A stretch of DNA of 64,000 bases from Myroides marinus (GCF_900109075.1 NZ_FNYS01000001.1:62001-126000); one strand, 5' to 3'. Positions 42,524 to 51,836 are shown, counted from the first letter of the stretch. Notes: generated by a model not told the origin, from the letters alone. Numbers and translations are program-made.

Positions 42524-43378
42524 ATGAAATACCTTGTTATCATGCCTGCTTATAATGAGTCGGCTTTTATTGTCAAGACTTTAGATAGCTTAATGCAACA
42601 GACATTGTTACCCACTCGTGTAATAATCGTGAATGACAACTCTACAGATAATACTGCATCCCTAGTCGAAACAAACTATTCACAGTTGCCTTATATTACA
42701 CTAGTGAATAAGTCTTCTGAAGCTATTCATTTACCAGGAAGCAAAGTAATACAGGCTTTCAATTATGGGTTAGAACAAATAGATAATCTTGAAGCATATG
42801 ACTTTATTGTGAAGTTAGATGCTGATTTGATCTTACCTATTAACTATTTTGAGACCATAGCAAACACTTTTACAGCTGACCAAACGGTAGGTATGGCAGG
42901 CGGTTTTGCTTATATAGAAAAAGACAATCAGTGGGTAATAGAAAGCTTAACGGATAAAGACCATATCAGAGGAGCCTTTAAAGCTTATCGCATAGCATGT
43001 TTTAAACAGATAGGAGGTCTTAAACCTGCTATGGGTTGGGACACAGTAGATGAGTTATTATGTCGATTCTACAATTGGAAGATAGTCACTATAGATAGTC
43101 TAAAGGTGAAACATCTAAAACCTACTGGGGCGATGTATAATAAAGCTGCTAGATATAAGCAAGGTGAAGCATTCTACAGACTTCACTACGGAATAACAAT
43201 CACTTCTATAGCAGCTATAAAGCTAGCTATGAAAAAGAAAAAGCCTTTCTTATTCATTGACTATATCAAGGGATACTATAAAGCTAAAAGAGAAAAACAA
43301 CCTTACTTAGTATCTGAGGAACAAGGGATATTTATCCGTAAATACCGTTGGCAGAAGATAAAATCAAAGTTGGTATAA
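42524..43378 (+). CDS. Family 2 glycosyltransferase
   Basis: 284 residues, cytosolic or peripheral. GT-A fold: IMPAYNESAFIVKTLDSLMQQTL at the N terminus, IIVNDNSTDNTA (nucleotide site) and FIVKLDADLILP (D-x-D metal site, about residue 95). The acceptor part contains HIRGAFKAYRIACFKQIGGL and GWDTVDELL (general-base ED/DE motif). Family GT2 enzymes build surface glycans. It is divergent from the flippase and runs into mlaE with a 68-bp gap, so the three genes 42524-44973 may be one transcript. Confidence 0.9.
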   Translation: MKYLVIMPAYNESAFIVKTLDSLMQQTLLPTRVIIVNDNSTDNTASLVETNYSQLPYITLVNKSSEAIHLPGSKVIQAFNYGLEQIDNLEAYDFIVKLDADLILPINYFETIANTFTADQTVGMAGGFAYIEKDNQWVIESLTDKDHIRGAFKAYRIACFKQIGGLKPAMGWDTVDELLCRFYNWKIVTIDSLKVKHLKPTGAMYNKAARYKQGEAFYRLHYGITITSIAAIKLAMKKKKPFLFIDYIKGYYKAKREKQPYLVSEEQGIFIRKYRWQKIKSKLV

Positions 43379-43446
43379 TCACTTTTTTGCTTTAATAAAC
43401 TTAAAACTCATTTGTAATTGGTAATTTAGCCGATATTTTAATTTTT

Positions 43447-44193
43447 ATGATAAAATCTGGATTAACACATATAGGACAGTACTTTATAATGCTAAAAGAA
43501 ATGTTTAGCAAAATGACAAAGTGGAAGGTTATGAAAGTTCTTATATTCAAAGAAATAGATGACTTAATCATCGGATCTTTAGGTATTGTAAGTTTCTTAT
43601 CATTCTTCGTTGGAGGTGTTGTAGCCATCCAAACTGCTCTAAACTTAACTAACCCACTTATCCCGAAATACCTTATCGGGTTTGCTACTAGACAATCTGT
43701 AATTCTTGAGTTCGCTCCTACATTTATCTCTATCATTATGGCAGGTAAGATGGGGTCGTTTATTACTTCTAGTATTGGTACTATGAGAGTAACAGAACAA
43801 ATTGATGCTCTAGAGGTAATGGGTGTTAGCTCGTTAAACTATTTAGTCTTCCCTAAATTGGTAGCGGTTATGTTATATCCTTTCGTTATTGGTATCAGTA
43901 TGTTCTTAGGTATCGTAGGTGGATGGTTCGGTGGTGTTATGGGTAACTTCGTATCGTCAGAGCAATTTATTATTGGACTACAAGATTCATTTACTCCATT
44001 CCACGTTACATACGCCTTTATCAAAACCTTCTTATTTGGTTTCTTATTAGCTACTATACCATCGTATTTTGGATATTATATGAAAGGTGGAGCATTAGAA
44101 GTAGGTAAAGCGAGTACTACTTCATTCGTATGGACGAGTGTGGCTATTATCTTAACGAACTATATATTAACTTCTCTACTTTTAAGCAACTAA
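43447..44193 (+). CDS. mlaE: MlaE-type ABC transporter permease
   Basis: 248 residues with five to six membrane helices. The MlaE/YrbE family is shown by FKEIDDLIIGSLGIVSFLSFFVGG, then the EFAPTFISIIMAGKMGSFITSSIGTMRVTEQIDALEVMGV block (the conserved cytosolic loop that contacts the ATPase) and VAVMLYPFVIGISMFLGIVGG. With MlaF it forms the core of a phospholipid transporter between inner and outer membrane. The MlaD-like subunit normally follows; here none lies directly downstream. It ends 3 bp before mlaF. Confidence 0.93.
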   Translation: MIKSGLTHIGQYFIMLKEMFSKMTKWKVMKVLIFKEIDDLIIGSLGIVSFLSFFVGGVVAIQTALNLTNPLIPKYLIGFATRQSVILEFAPTFISIIMAGKMGSFITSSIGTMRVTEQIDALEVMGVSSLNYLVFPKLVAVMLYPFVIGISMFLGIVGGWFGGVMGNFVSSEQFIIGLQDSFTPFHVTYAFIKTFLFGFLLATIPSYFGYYMKGGALEVGKASTTSFVWTSVAIILTNYILTSLLLSN

Positions 44194-44196
44194 GAA

Positions 44197-44973
44197 ATGA
44201 TCGAAGTAAAAAACATACAAAAATCGTTTGATGGTACTCAAGTACTTAAAGGTATTAGTACTACATTCGAAACAGGTAAAACAAACTTAATTATCGGACA
44301 AAGTGGTTCTGGTAAGACTGTAATGCTTAAAACTCTTTTAGGTATTCACACGCCAGACTCTGGAACTATCAGCTTTGACGGAAGAATATCTACTAACTTA
44401 ACTTCTACTGAACGAAGAGAGTTAAGAACAGAGATAGGAATGGTATTCCAAGGAAGTGCACTATTTGACTCTATGACTGTAGAAGAGAACATCGCATTTC
44501 CCCTAAAAATGTTTACTAACAAATCGGATGCTGAAATAACTGATCGTGTAAACGAAGTTATTGATAGAGTTAACTTAATCAACGCTAATAAAAAGAAACC
44601 TTCTGAGATATCAGGTGGTATGCAAAAAAGGGTAGCTATTGCTCGTGCAATCGTAAACAACCCTAAATACTTATTCTGTGATGAGCCTAACTCTGGTCTT
44701 GACCCTAAGACTGCTATCGTTATCGATAACTTAATCCAGGAGATTACACATGAGTATGGTATTACTACAGTTATTAATACTCACGACATGAACTCAGTAC
44801 TAGAGATTGGTGAACACATCGTGTTCTTAAAGAATGGTGTCTTAGCATGGTCTGGTAATCACAAAGAAATCATTCAGACAGATAATGAAGATGTAGTAGA
44901 CTTCGTGTACTCATCAGAGTTGTTCAGAATGGTTCGTCAAGCGATGAGACAAATAGGAAACGAAAAGAAATAA
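44197..44973 (+). CDS. mlaF: MlaF-type ABC transporter ATPase
   Basis: 258 residues. Walker A GQSGSGKTVMLK (about residues 34-45), Q-loop VFQGSALFDSMTV, signature SGGMQKRVAIARAI, Walker B YLFCDEPNSGLDP and switch His in INTHDMNS. The MlaF-type Q-loop wording (FQGSALFDS) marks phospholipid-transport ATPases. It couples to MlaE immediately upstream (3-bp gap). The gene is followed by an imperfect inverted repeat element and not by a clear terminator of its own. Confidence 0.94.
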   Translation: MIEVKNIQKSFDGTQVLKGISTTFETGKTNLIIGQSGSGKTVMLKTLLGIHTPDSGTISFDGRISTNLTSTERRELRTEIGMVFQGSALFDSMTVEENIAFPLKMFTNKSDAEITDRVNEVIDRVNLINANKKKPSEISGGMQKRVAIARAIVNNPKYLFCDEPNSGLDPKTAIVIDNLIQEITHEYGITTVINTHDMNSVLEIGEHIVFLKNGVLAWSGNHKEIIQTDNEDVVDFVYSSELFRMVRQAMRQIGNEKK

Positions 44974-44976
44974 ATA

Positions 44977-45141
44977 GATTAAACCCATATTCCGCATTAG
45001 CCCAAAACTACGAGTTAGTTCTACTTTATATCTCTATCACTTCTTCTAAAACCATATTATAGTATGCTTTTTTCATAAGTTCAGAGCTATTTTATATAAT
45101 TACTCTCGTTAATCGGTCTAAGGCTGAATCTGGGTTAAATC
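44977..45141. repeat. 165-bp imperfect inverted-repeat element (MITE-like)
   Basis: The first 24 bases (GATTAAACCCAT... to ...GCATTAG, 44977-45000) and the inverse of the last 24 (45118-45141) agree at about 18 positions; further agreement continues inward with CCnA, ACGAG and CTCT words. It fills the gap between convergent mlaF and manC. No coding sequence inside. The layout fits a miniature inverted-repeat element, but no clear target duplication is seen (only ATA on either side). Confidence 0.45.
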
Positions 45142-45143
45142 AT

Positions 45144-45180
45144 AAAAAAAGGAGTAATGCTTATCACATTACTCCTTTTT
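45144..45180 (-). terminator. Terminator of manC and the upstream operon
   Basis: GGAGTAATG pairs with CATTACTCC around a 7-nt loop. Seven A at the left give the T-run for the minus strand; five T at the right could also serve mlaF. Confidence 0.85.
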
Positions 45181-45189
45181 GTTTTCTTA

Positions 45190-46260
45190 CTATTGTTTAA
45201 GTTTATCAGTGACTTGTTGACTGACAACTTTAATTTCTTGTTCTTTTTTCTTAGGATACAGAAGTAAAATATCATCTTTATCTACAATGATATAGTCATT
45301 CAGACCATCTACCACTACCACTTTACCTTTAGCTGTTCTAACGATATTATTAGTAGCGTTATTAAAGAATGCTGTCGCATTAACTACTGCATTGTCATTG
45401 TCATCCTTAGGAAGTTTATCATATAATGATCCCCAAGTACCTAAGTCGTTCCAATCAAATGTAGCTGGTAATACATATACATTATTTGCCTTCTCCATCA
45501 CAGCATAATCAATAGATATGTTTTCTGCCTTAGAATAGTTCTCCTCAATAAAAGCTTTTTCAGCTGGTGTATTTAAAAGATTATATCCTTGGTCGAACAA
45601 TTCCGTCATTACAGGTTGAAACTCCGAGAAAGCGTCTAAAATAGAACTTACACTCCATATAAAGATTCCTGAGTTCCATAAGAAATGACGACTCTGTACG
45701 AACTTACGTGCTGTAACATAGTCAGGCTTTTCTCTAAACTGCACTACCTTCTTTATAGGACGCGAATCTAACTTATTAAACTCTATGTATCCGTATCCTG
45801 TATTAGGGAATGTAGGTAAGATACCTAAAGTCATTAATACCTTATCTCGCTCACATACATCGAAAGTACGCTGTAAGTTAGACACGAACTGTAACTCATC
45901 CTCTATCCAGTGATCACTAGGAGCTACCACCATCACAGCATCTGGGTTCTTTTTCTTAATCTTCATTGCCGCATACAATATACAAGGTGCTGTATTACGC
46001 ATATCCGGCTCTAATATGATATTATCTGTTTCTACAGATGGCAATTGTTCTTTTACAATTTCTTGGTAATTCTCATGAGTTAAGATAAGGATATTCTCCT
46101 TAGGCACTACCTGAGAAAGACGTTTAAAAGTCTTCTGTATCAAGGTATCACCTGACCCTAACATATCGTGAAATTGCTTTGGAAACTCAGGGGTACTCAC
46201 AGGCCAAAAACGTGACCCTACTCCTCCTGCCATTATCACTGCATAATAATTTGAACTCAT
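45190..46260 (-). CDS. manC: Mannose-1-phosphate guanylyltransferase
   Basis: 356 residues, cytosolic, nucleotidyltransferase domain only (no C-terminal isomerase). The signature IMAGGVGSRFWPVSTPEFPKQF (residues 9-29) binds GTP. The later blocks VVAPSDHWIEDE, TFPNTGYGYIEF, FREKPD, LWNSGIFIWSV and FDWNDLGTW are the standard set. It makes GDP-mannose from mannose-1-phosphate and GTP for glycans. It is the last gene of a run starting at 48515, with a 6-bp gap to SprT. Confidence 0.95.
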   Translation of the reverse strand: MSSNYYAVIMAGGVGSRFWPVSTPEFPKQFHDMLGSGDTLIQKTFKRLSQVVPKENILILTHENYQEIVKEQLPSVETDNIILEPDMRNTAPCILYAAMKIKKKNPDAVMVVAPSDHWIEDELQFVSNLQRTFDVCERDKVLMTLGILPTFPNTGYGYIEFNKLDSRPIKKVVQFREKPDYVTARKFVQSRHFLWNSGIFIWSVSSILDAFSEFQPVMTELFDQGYNLLNTPAEKAFIEENYSKAENISIDYAVMEKANNVYVLPATFDWNDLGTWGSLYDKLPKDDNDNAVVNATAFFNNATNNIVRTAKGKVVVVDGLNDYIIVDKDDILLLYPKKKEQEIKVVSQQVTDKLKQ

Positions 46261-46266
46261 ATATCT

Positions 46267-46890
46267 TTATCTATTTACAACATAATGGGTAAGCAACTCT
46301 ACTTCTGCATTTGCTTTAAAAGTATAAGTTCTTCCCGTTGATACTTCCAGACATTCAAATCGCTTCACCCTTAAAGGTCCACGTTTAAATATCTTTCCGT
46401 TGTATGTTTTAAAATGGCTTCCTAATGGAATCTCATATATAAAACACGTATTATTATTTATATCCTGTACATCATAACGTCTCATCGCTATAGATAGACG
46501 ATCATCAGTATCACTACTAGCAGATGGATTCTTAAAATGATTAGCTAATAGTGGTAATAATGCACTAGGAAATACTTCTGTTCTTAAGAATGGAAGCATT
46601 AACAACTGAAAAGTACTCTTCCACTCTACACCGTGCGGCTTAATACGTCCTCCGTATTTCTGATAAGCCACTAAATGTGCAATCTCGTGTATCAAAGTCA
46701 TCAAGAAACGATAAGGATTCAGATTAGAATTTATCGTGATAAGATGCTTACCATCGTGATTACGCGTGTAATCACCATGACGAGTAACACGTTCCTCTAC
46801 AATCTTTAGATGTACGTGATAATGCTTTATCAACTCAAATACAGGTTCGACAGCTTGTTCGGGTATATATGGTCGTAACTTTTCTATCAA
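46267..46890 (-). CDS. SprT-like zinc metalloprotein (TTG start)
   Basis: 207 residues. A zinc-dependent HExxH site is at residues 68-72 ([12 protein letters not shown]), within the SprT-like domain (about 10-110, with [14 protein letters not shown] and [15 protein letters not shown]). The start must be TTG at 46890, since a TAA stands directly before it in frame. The C-terminal part ([33 protein letters not shown]) is a small beta ribbon. SprT-domain proteins relate to SPRTN proteases, but the bacterial role is unclear. It is embedded in an operon, 13 bp after the SDR gene and 6 bp before manC. Confidence 0.88.
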   Translation of the reverse strand: MIEKLRPYIPEQAVEPVFELIKHYHVHLKIVEERVTRHGDYTRNHDGKHLITINSNLNPYRFLMTLIHEIAHLVAYQKYGGRIKPHGVEWKSTFQLLMLPFLRTEVFPSALLPLLANHFKNPSASSDTDDRLSIAMRRYDVQDINNNTCFIYEIPLGSHFKTYNGKIFKRGPLRVKRFECLEVSTGRTYTFKANAEVELLTHYVVNR

Positions 46891-46903
46891 TTACTTCTTG
46901 TTT

Positions 46904-47581
46904 TTAAGGGGTTGTAGTCGAAACTTGCAACACTTTACCATTAAAGAATCTATTACCATGAATTGCAAAGTTTACTATATACTCAGCCATTTCATCTGGC
47001 ATTAATGGAGCTTGGTATCCTGGGAAAGCCTCTTCTAACATCTCTGTTTGTACTGCTCCTAAAGCTACTACATTAAAGAATATACCTTTATCTTTATACT
47101 CTTCAGCTAATAACTCACTTAAGATAGTAATAGCTCCTTTACTAGAACTATAAGCTGCTAATCCACCAAATTTAAGTACTCCTTGCACTCCTCCCATACT
47201 ACTAACAGATACCACATGACTATTTACCTTCATAAATGGTATAGTTAACTGCATTAAGCGAGCAGCACCGAATACATTCACATTATACACATACTGGAAG
47301 TCCTCTTGAGTGATTTCTTCAAATGGTTTGTTCACGATAGCACCTGCATTATTAATCAAGATGTCCACGTGTGACCAATTATCTTGTACAAAAGAAACAA
47401 CCTTCTGTAAGTCTTCTTCTTTTGTTATATCAACAGCTAAACAAGTAACATTATCTAAACCAACTAGTTTATCAGATACTTTTCTAGACACAGCTAATAC
47501 GTTATGACCTAATTTAGACAACCACTGTACGCATTCTAAGCCAATACCTCTACTTGTCCCTGTAACAATTACATTTTTCAT
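46904..47581 (-). CDS. Short-chain dehydrogenase/reductase
   Basis: 225 residues, cytosolic. Classical SDR: TGTSRGIGLE (TGxxxGxG NAD(P) site, residues 7-16), DILINNAGAIV (NNAG), SVSSMGGVQG with the catalytic Ser, and YSSSKGAI (Y-x-x-x-K). The C-terminal half has GAVQTEMLEEAFPG. The Arg after TGTS suggests NADP preference. The substrate is unknown. The gap to the upstream M28 gene is 1 bp, so they are cotranscribed. Confidence 0.92.
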   Translation of the reverse strand: MKNVIVTGTSRGIGLECVQWLSKLGHNVLAVSRKVSDKLVGLDNVTCLAVDITKEEDLQKVVSFVQDNWSHVDILINNAGAIVNKPFEEITQEDFQYVYNVNVFGAARLMQLTIPFMKVNSHVVSVSSMGGVQGVLKFGGLAAYSSSKGAITILSELLAEEYKDKGIFFNVVALGAVQTEMLEEAFPGYQAPLMPDEMAEYIVNFAIHGNRFFNGKVLQVSTTTP

Positions 47582-47582
47582 T

Positions 47583-48515
47583 TTAATACATTCTAATTTC
47601 TCCCGGAGCTAAATTAACAAGTTTAGCTACAACCGGTATAATATCCTGTGTAAAAGAAGTCATAAAATTTAAATCCATTAAATGAGCTTCATCTTTTACG
47701 TGATGGTAATATTCATAATTCTCAAAGTCAAAAGAACTAAACGTCTGACAAGGCACCTTAAACATCTGATAGAAAGGATAATTATCAGAACGCTTAAACA
47801 ACTGATACTCTTCAGCTTTCTCTAGTTTACCTACAATAGGTTTACCTGCTAACTCGTTTAACTTACCTGCCATAGTAGATAGATCATATCCTGTCAAATA
47901 AGTAACATAATCTCTCTTCATCGCAAGTCCTAGCATCTCAAAGTTTAACATTGATACAACATTTACATTCTCTGCTTTAAGACGTTCTGCTAAATGCTTA
48001 GATCCCCACAAACCTTTTTCCTCTCCTGTGAAGAATGCAACGATAATAGTACGCTTGTTATCTTGTAATTTAAGATTACGAGCTAACTCTAATAGAATAG
48101 CTGTACCAGCAGCATTGTCATTAGCACCATTAGCGATAGAGTCTCCATCTACAGGTTTCTCTATACCGATGTGATCATAATGAGCACCTAATACTACTAC
48201 TTCATTTTTAAGTACTGCATCCGTACCTGGTATAACACCCACTATATTCCAAGCTTCTTTTACATTCTTTAATGTATCATTATAACTCGTATAGTATGGT
48301 TTTATTTTATACGTTTCTAACTGTTTAGCTAAATAGCTAGCAGCCAACTTACCTCCCTCACTACCAGTATCTCTACCTAATAGCTCATCAGAAGCCAAGT
48401 AATATAACGTTTCTTTGATATTCTTTTGTTCAGCATTAGCTTTAACAACAGATGGTGTCTTAGTAGAGGCACATCCTACTAATAAGACTGCTGCCAATAG
48501 GCCTAAAATTCTCAT
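47583..48515 (-). CDS. M28-family aminopeptidase-like lipoprotein
   Basis: 310 residues. Lipoprotein signal MRILGLLAAVLLVGCASTKT. Zinc-site motifs: LGAHYDHIGI (His), NGANDNAAGTAILLELARNL (Asp), FFTGEEKGLWGSKH (Glu-Glu), LNFEMLGL (Glu at the fourth ligand position), and YYHHVKDEAH (His). All five ligands are present, so it should be active as a membrane-anchored aminopeptidase. Unlike the enzyme at 9610-11175 it is short, has no PA insert and is lipid-anchored. First gene of the unit M28-SDR-SprT-manC after the pdhC terminator. Confidence 0.92.
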   Translation of the reverse strand: MRILGLLAAVLLVGCASTKTPSVVKANAEQKNIKETLYYLASDELLGRDTGSEGGKLAASYLAKQLETYKIKPYYTSYNDTLKNVKEAWNIVGVIPGTDAVLKNEVVVLGAHYDHIGIEKPVDGDSIANGANDNAAGTAILLELARNLKLQDNKRTIIVAFFTGEEKGLWGSKHLAERLKAENVNVVSMLNFEMLGLAMKRDYVTYLTGYDLSTMAGKLNELAGKPIVGKLEKAEEYQLFKRSDNYPFYQMFKVPCQTFSSFDFENYEYYHHVKDEAHLMDLNFMTSFTQDIIPVVAKLVNLAPGEIRMY

Positions 48516-48608
48516 TTATAAATATTTTTATCAAAAATACAAAAAGCATATTAACTAAAGAAAATAAATAATCAGCGATATATACTTTAAGAAGCAAATA
48601 GTCCCAAA

Positions 48609-48641
48609 TAAAAAAGCCCTCATTCAATAGAATGAGGGCTT
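48609..48641 (-). terminator. Terminator of pdhA-pdhC
   Basis: AAGCCCTCATTC pairs with GAATGAGGGCTT around a 4-nt loop; A-run to the left gives the minus-strand T-run. Confidence 0.9.
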
Positions 48642-48660
48642 CTTATTTATCTTAAATAGA

Positions 48661-50274
48661 TTACGCCAACATAGTCACTGGGTTCTCTACATAATCTTTG
48701 AATGTTTGTAAGAATTGAGCACCTGTAGCACCATCCACAGTTCTGTGGTCACATGCTAAAGTTACTGTCATTGTATTACCCACTACTATTTGACCATTCT
48801 TAACTACTGGTTTCTCTATAATAGCACCTACTGATAGGATAGCAGAGTTAGGTTGGTTAATAATAGATGTAAATGACTGAATACCGAACATACCTAAGTT
48901 AGATACAGTGAATGTACTTCCATCCATCTCAGCAGGAGTAAGTTTTTTAGTTTTAGCTTTAACAGCTAACTCTTTTACTTTACCACCGATGTGAGTTAAA
49001 GACATTTGATCTGTAAATGGTAATACTGGTACTACTAATCCATCTTCTACAGCTACAGCCACACCAATATTGATATGGTTGTTATAGATAGTTGCATTAT
49101 CAGTCCATTGCGTATTCACTTGAGGGTGTTTGCGAAGTGCCATAGCACATGCTTTCACTACCATATCATTAAACGATACTTTAGTATCAGGTAAGTTATT
49201 AATAATCTTACGAGACTCTATAGCATTATCCATGTCTAACTCTATAGTTAAGTAGTAGTGAGGAGCAGTAAACTTAGACTCAGCTAAACGACGAGCAATA
49301 GTTTTACGCATTTGTGAGTTTTTCACTTCTTCTACACTTACTTCTCCAGCTGGTACGAATGCTTTAACAGCAGGTACAGCAGCTGTAGCAGCAGCCACAG
49401 GAGCAGCAGTCTTAGCAGCAGGTGAATAGTTCTCGATATCACGTTTAATGATACGTCCATTCTCACCTGAACCTTTAACCTCAGTAATGTTTATTCCTTT
49501 ATCTTCAGCAATTTTCTTAGCCAATGGAGAAATGAATACTCTCCCATTAGTAGATACAGGTGCCTCTACACTAACTGGAGCAGCAACTTCAGCTTTAGGA
49601 GCCTCCACAGCAGGAGCTTCAGCAGCGAAAGTACCACCATTTTTAGCAGATGCAACTATTGCTGATACGTCAGTTCCTTCTGGTCCTAAGATAGCTAATA
49701 CGCTATCAACTGGAGCAGACTCACCTTCGTTAATACCAACATATAATAAAGTTCCAGCTTCAAAAGCTTCGAACTCCATAGTAGCTTTATCAGTTTCGAT
49801 TTCTGCAAGGATATCACCTTCCTGAACCTTATCACCTACTTTTTTAATCCAAGTAGCTACTGTACCATCAGTCATAGTATCACTAAGACGAGGCATAGTA
49901 ATGATCTTAACTCCAGCAGGCATAGCAGCCGCTTGAGGAGCTGGTGTTTCAGCTTTAGCCTCTGCTACTGGAGCAGGAGCCTGAGCAGCAGGAGCAGCAT
50001 TACCTGCACCACTGATTAAAGCAGAAATATCTTCACCTTCATTTCCTATAATAGCAAGTAACGAATCTACAGGAGCAGATTCACCTTCTTGTAATCCAAT
50101 ATATAACAATGTACCAGAGTTAAATGACTCAAACTCCATTGTTGCTTTGTCTGTTTCGATTTCTGCAAGGATATCTCCTTCAGAGATCTTATCTCCAACT
50201 TTTTTTAACCATGCTGCAACAACACCTTCTGTCATAGTGTCGCTTAAGCGTGGCATTGTAATTACTTCTGCCAT
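48661..50274 (-). CDS. pdhC: Pyruvate dehydrogenase E2, dihydrolipoamide acetyltransferase
   Basis: 537 residues. Two lipoyl domains at about 1-80 and 130-210, each with the lipoyl-lysine box ETDKATMEFE. They are joined by Ala/Pro/Glu-rich linkers. A peripheral-subunit binding domain (VFISPLAKKIAEDKGINI, about 245-280) comes next, then the catalytic acyltransferase domain with DHRTVDGA (His about residue 511). It transfers the acetyl group from lipoamide to CoA. It lies 10 bp after pdhA. E1 beta and E3 are not in the window, which fits the scattered arrangement in Flavobacteria. Confidence 0.96.
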   Translation of the reverse strand: MAEVITMPRLSDTMTEGVVAAWLKKVGDKISEGDILAEIETDKATMEFESFNSGTLLYIGLQEGESAPVDSLLAIIGNEGEDISALISGAGNAAPAAQAPAPVAEAKAETPAPQAAAMPAGVKIITMPRLSDTMTDGTVATWIKKVGDKVQEGDILAEIETDKATMEFEAFEAGTLLYVGINEGESAPVDSVLAILGPEGTDVSAIVASAKNGGTFAAEAPAVEAPKAEVAAPVSVEAPVSTNGRVFISPLAKKIAEDKGINITEVKGSGENGRIIKRDIENYSPAAKTAAPVAAATAAVPAVKAFVPAGEVSVEEVKNSQMRKTIARRLAESKFTAPHYYLTIELDMDNAIESRKIINNLPDTKVSFNDMVVKACAMALRKHPQVNTQWTDNATIYNNHINIGVAVAVEDGLVVPVLPFTDQMSLTHIGGKVKELAVKAKTKKLTPAEMDGSTFTVSNLGMFGIQSFTSIINQPNSAILSVGAIIEKPVVKNGQIVVGNTMTVTLACDHRTVDGATGAQFLQTFKDYVENPVTMLA

Positions 50275-50284
50275 GTTCTTTTTA

Positions 50285-51283
50285 TTATAATCTGTGAGGG
50301 ATAAAAGGATAATTCTCTTGTTCGTATACTACATCATACATTACGTTTTTCTCTGGGTAAGCAGATTCTTCAGCGAATTTCTCACACTCAGCTACGTAAT
50401 CTTTAACTCTTTGATCCATTGCTTCGATCTCAGCCTCAGTAGCATATCCTTTTTCTCTTATTACATCTAAAACTTGTGTAATAGGATCTATTTTTTTGTA
50501 CTCTTCTACTTCTTCTTTCGTACGGTAATGTTGAGCATCTGACATAGAGTGACCTCTATATCTATATGTTTTCATTTCTAAGAAAGTAGGTCCATCACCA
50601 CGACGAGCTCTTTCGATAGCTTCGTACATAGCTTCAGCCACTTTCACAGGATTCATACCATCTACTGGTCCACTTGGCATTTCGTATCCTAAACCTAACT
50701 TCCAGATGTCAGTATGGTTAGCAGTACGCTCTACTGAAGTACCCATAGCATATCCGTTATTCTCAACGATAAATACTACTGGTAATTTCCAGTTCATAGC
50801 CATATTGAATGTCTCGTGTAAAGACCCTTGACGAGCAGCACCATCACCAAAATAACACATAGTAACAGCTCCTCTATCAAAATACTTATCTGCAAAAGCT
50901 AATCCAGCTCCTACAGGTATTTGTCCTCCAACGATTCCATGTCCTCCATAGAAACGATGCTCTTTAGAGAAAATGTGCATAGATCCACCTAAACCTTGAG
51001 ATGTACCTGTACCTTTTCCTAATAACTCAGCCATAATTCTCTTAGGATCTACTCCTAATCCAATTGGCTGTACGTGGTTTCTATATGCAGTAATCATTTT
51101 GTCTTTAGACATGTCCATTGCATGTAAAGCTCCAGCCAATACTGCTTCCTGCCCATTATATAAATGCAAGAATCCTCTCACTTTTTGTTGAATATATAAA
51201 GCAGCAAGCTTATCTTCAAACTTTCTCCAAAATAGCATGTCTTCATACCACTTTAGATAAACTTCTTTTGTAATTTCTCTCAT
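50285..51283 (-). CDS. pdhA: Pyruvate dehydrogenase E1 component, alpha subunit
   Basis: 332 residues, normal for the alpha subunit of heterotetrameric E1. The thiamine-diphosphate motif GDGAARQGSLHETFNMAMNWKLPVVFIVENNGYAMGT is complete (GDG...NN). The RGHSMSD loop, the equivalent of the phosphorylation loop in mitochondrial enzymes, is present. It works with a beta subunit encoded elsewhere. The first gene of the pdh operon, with a -7 box 75 bp upstream and a small hairpin in the 5' leader. Confidence 0.96.
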   Translation of the reverse strand: MREITKEVYLKWYEDMLFWRKFEDKLAALYIQQKVRGFLHLYNGQEAVLAGALHAMDMSKDKMITAYRNHVQPIGLGVDPKRIMAELLGKGTGTSQGLGGSMHIFSKEHRFYGGHGIVGGQIPVGAGLAFADKYFDRGAVTMCYFGDGAARQGSLHETFNMAMNWKLPVVFIVENNGYAMGTSVERTANHTDIWKLGLGYEMPSGPVDGMNPVKVAEAMYEAIERARRGDGPTFLEMKTYRYRGHSMSDAQHYRTKEEVEEYKKIDPITQVLDVIREKGYATEAEIEAMDQRVKDYVAECEKFAEESAYPEKNVMYDVVYEQENYPFIPHRL

Positions 51284-51299
51284 ATGACTTTACTTTTAT

Positions 51300-51315
51300 A
51301 AACGGTCTCCCGTTT
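51300..51315. other. Small hairpin in the pdhA leader
   Basis: AAACGG-TCTC-CCGTTT, a perfect 6-bp stem with a UV-type tetraloop, centred about 25 nt before the pdhA start codon. It might affect ribosome access or mRNA stability. Confidence 0.4.
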
Positions 51316-51357
51316 AAAATACAGACTTTCTCGTTTAACCACACTACTGTGGAGAAG

Positions 51358-51365
51358 CAAAAATA
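51358..51365 (-). promoter_or_regulatory. -7 promoter box of pdhA
   Basis: Reads TATTTTTG on the minus strand, a match to TAnnTTTG; a leader of about 70 nt would result. The rest of the 592-bp gap 51284-51875 holds AT-rich sequence, an 11-bp-unit repeat array and the terminator of the next operon. Confidence 0.5.
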
Positions 51366-51694
51366 ATATATCTACTTTAGACTGAAAAATTTATTTGAAG
51401 TATTTTAGATTTGACAAGATTTTATACAAATAATTTAACAATACCTTATAATTAGACTGATTACTTAAACTTCTAATTTTTACTTCTACTATTTAAAATT
51501 GTGTTTTTTTGATTTTAATCTTATTATAACATCGCTCCTTTTTTATTTATCTATTTCATTTAAAACAAACTAACTCATTTATACTACAAAACATTAGTCA
51601 AAATGTGTCAGAAAAACATTTCTACACTACTATCTAGCTCTATTTTAACACAATAATTACTGCTTCACCTCGCTTTACTACGAGTTCTGTTTGG

Positions 51695-51799
51695 TTTAAG
51701 TATAGCCTGTCTCAATATTACCAGCATAGTGACTCCATTATAACAGTATAAAACAATGGAGTCACTATGGACTCATTATGGACACACTATGGAGTCACC
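51695..51799. repeat. Inverted array of 11-bp units, locus B
   Basis: Right arm: four well-kept units at 51756 (ATGGAGTCACT), 51767 (ATGGACTCATT), 51778 (ATGGACACACT) and 51789 (ATGGAGTCACC). Core of 17 bp (51739-51755) ending in AAAACA. Left arm in inverse orientation: one perfect unit at 51728 (AGTGACTCCAT) and three more degenerate ones at 51717, 51706 and 51695. Mirrored agreement is 11, 5, 7 and 4 of 11, 27 of 44 in total. It has the same layout as loci A and C, and the unit is related to that of locus A (YGGASTCA). Confidence 0.78.
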
Positions 51800-51836
51800 C
51801 CATACAAAACGGTAGGCATACCTAATATGAACTTAA

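Noticed and set aside
43401..44024. Minus-strand frames opposite mlaE
   Set aside because: These are shadows of the permease gene; plus-strand motifs are clear and complete.
51756..51799. CRISPR-like repeats
   Set aside because: The units are 11 bp with no spacers between them, and no cas genes are near, so this is not a CRISPR array.
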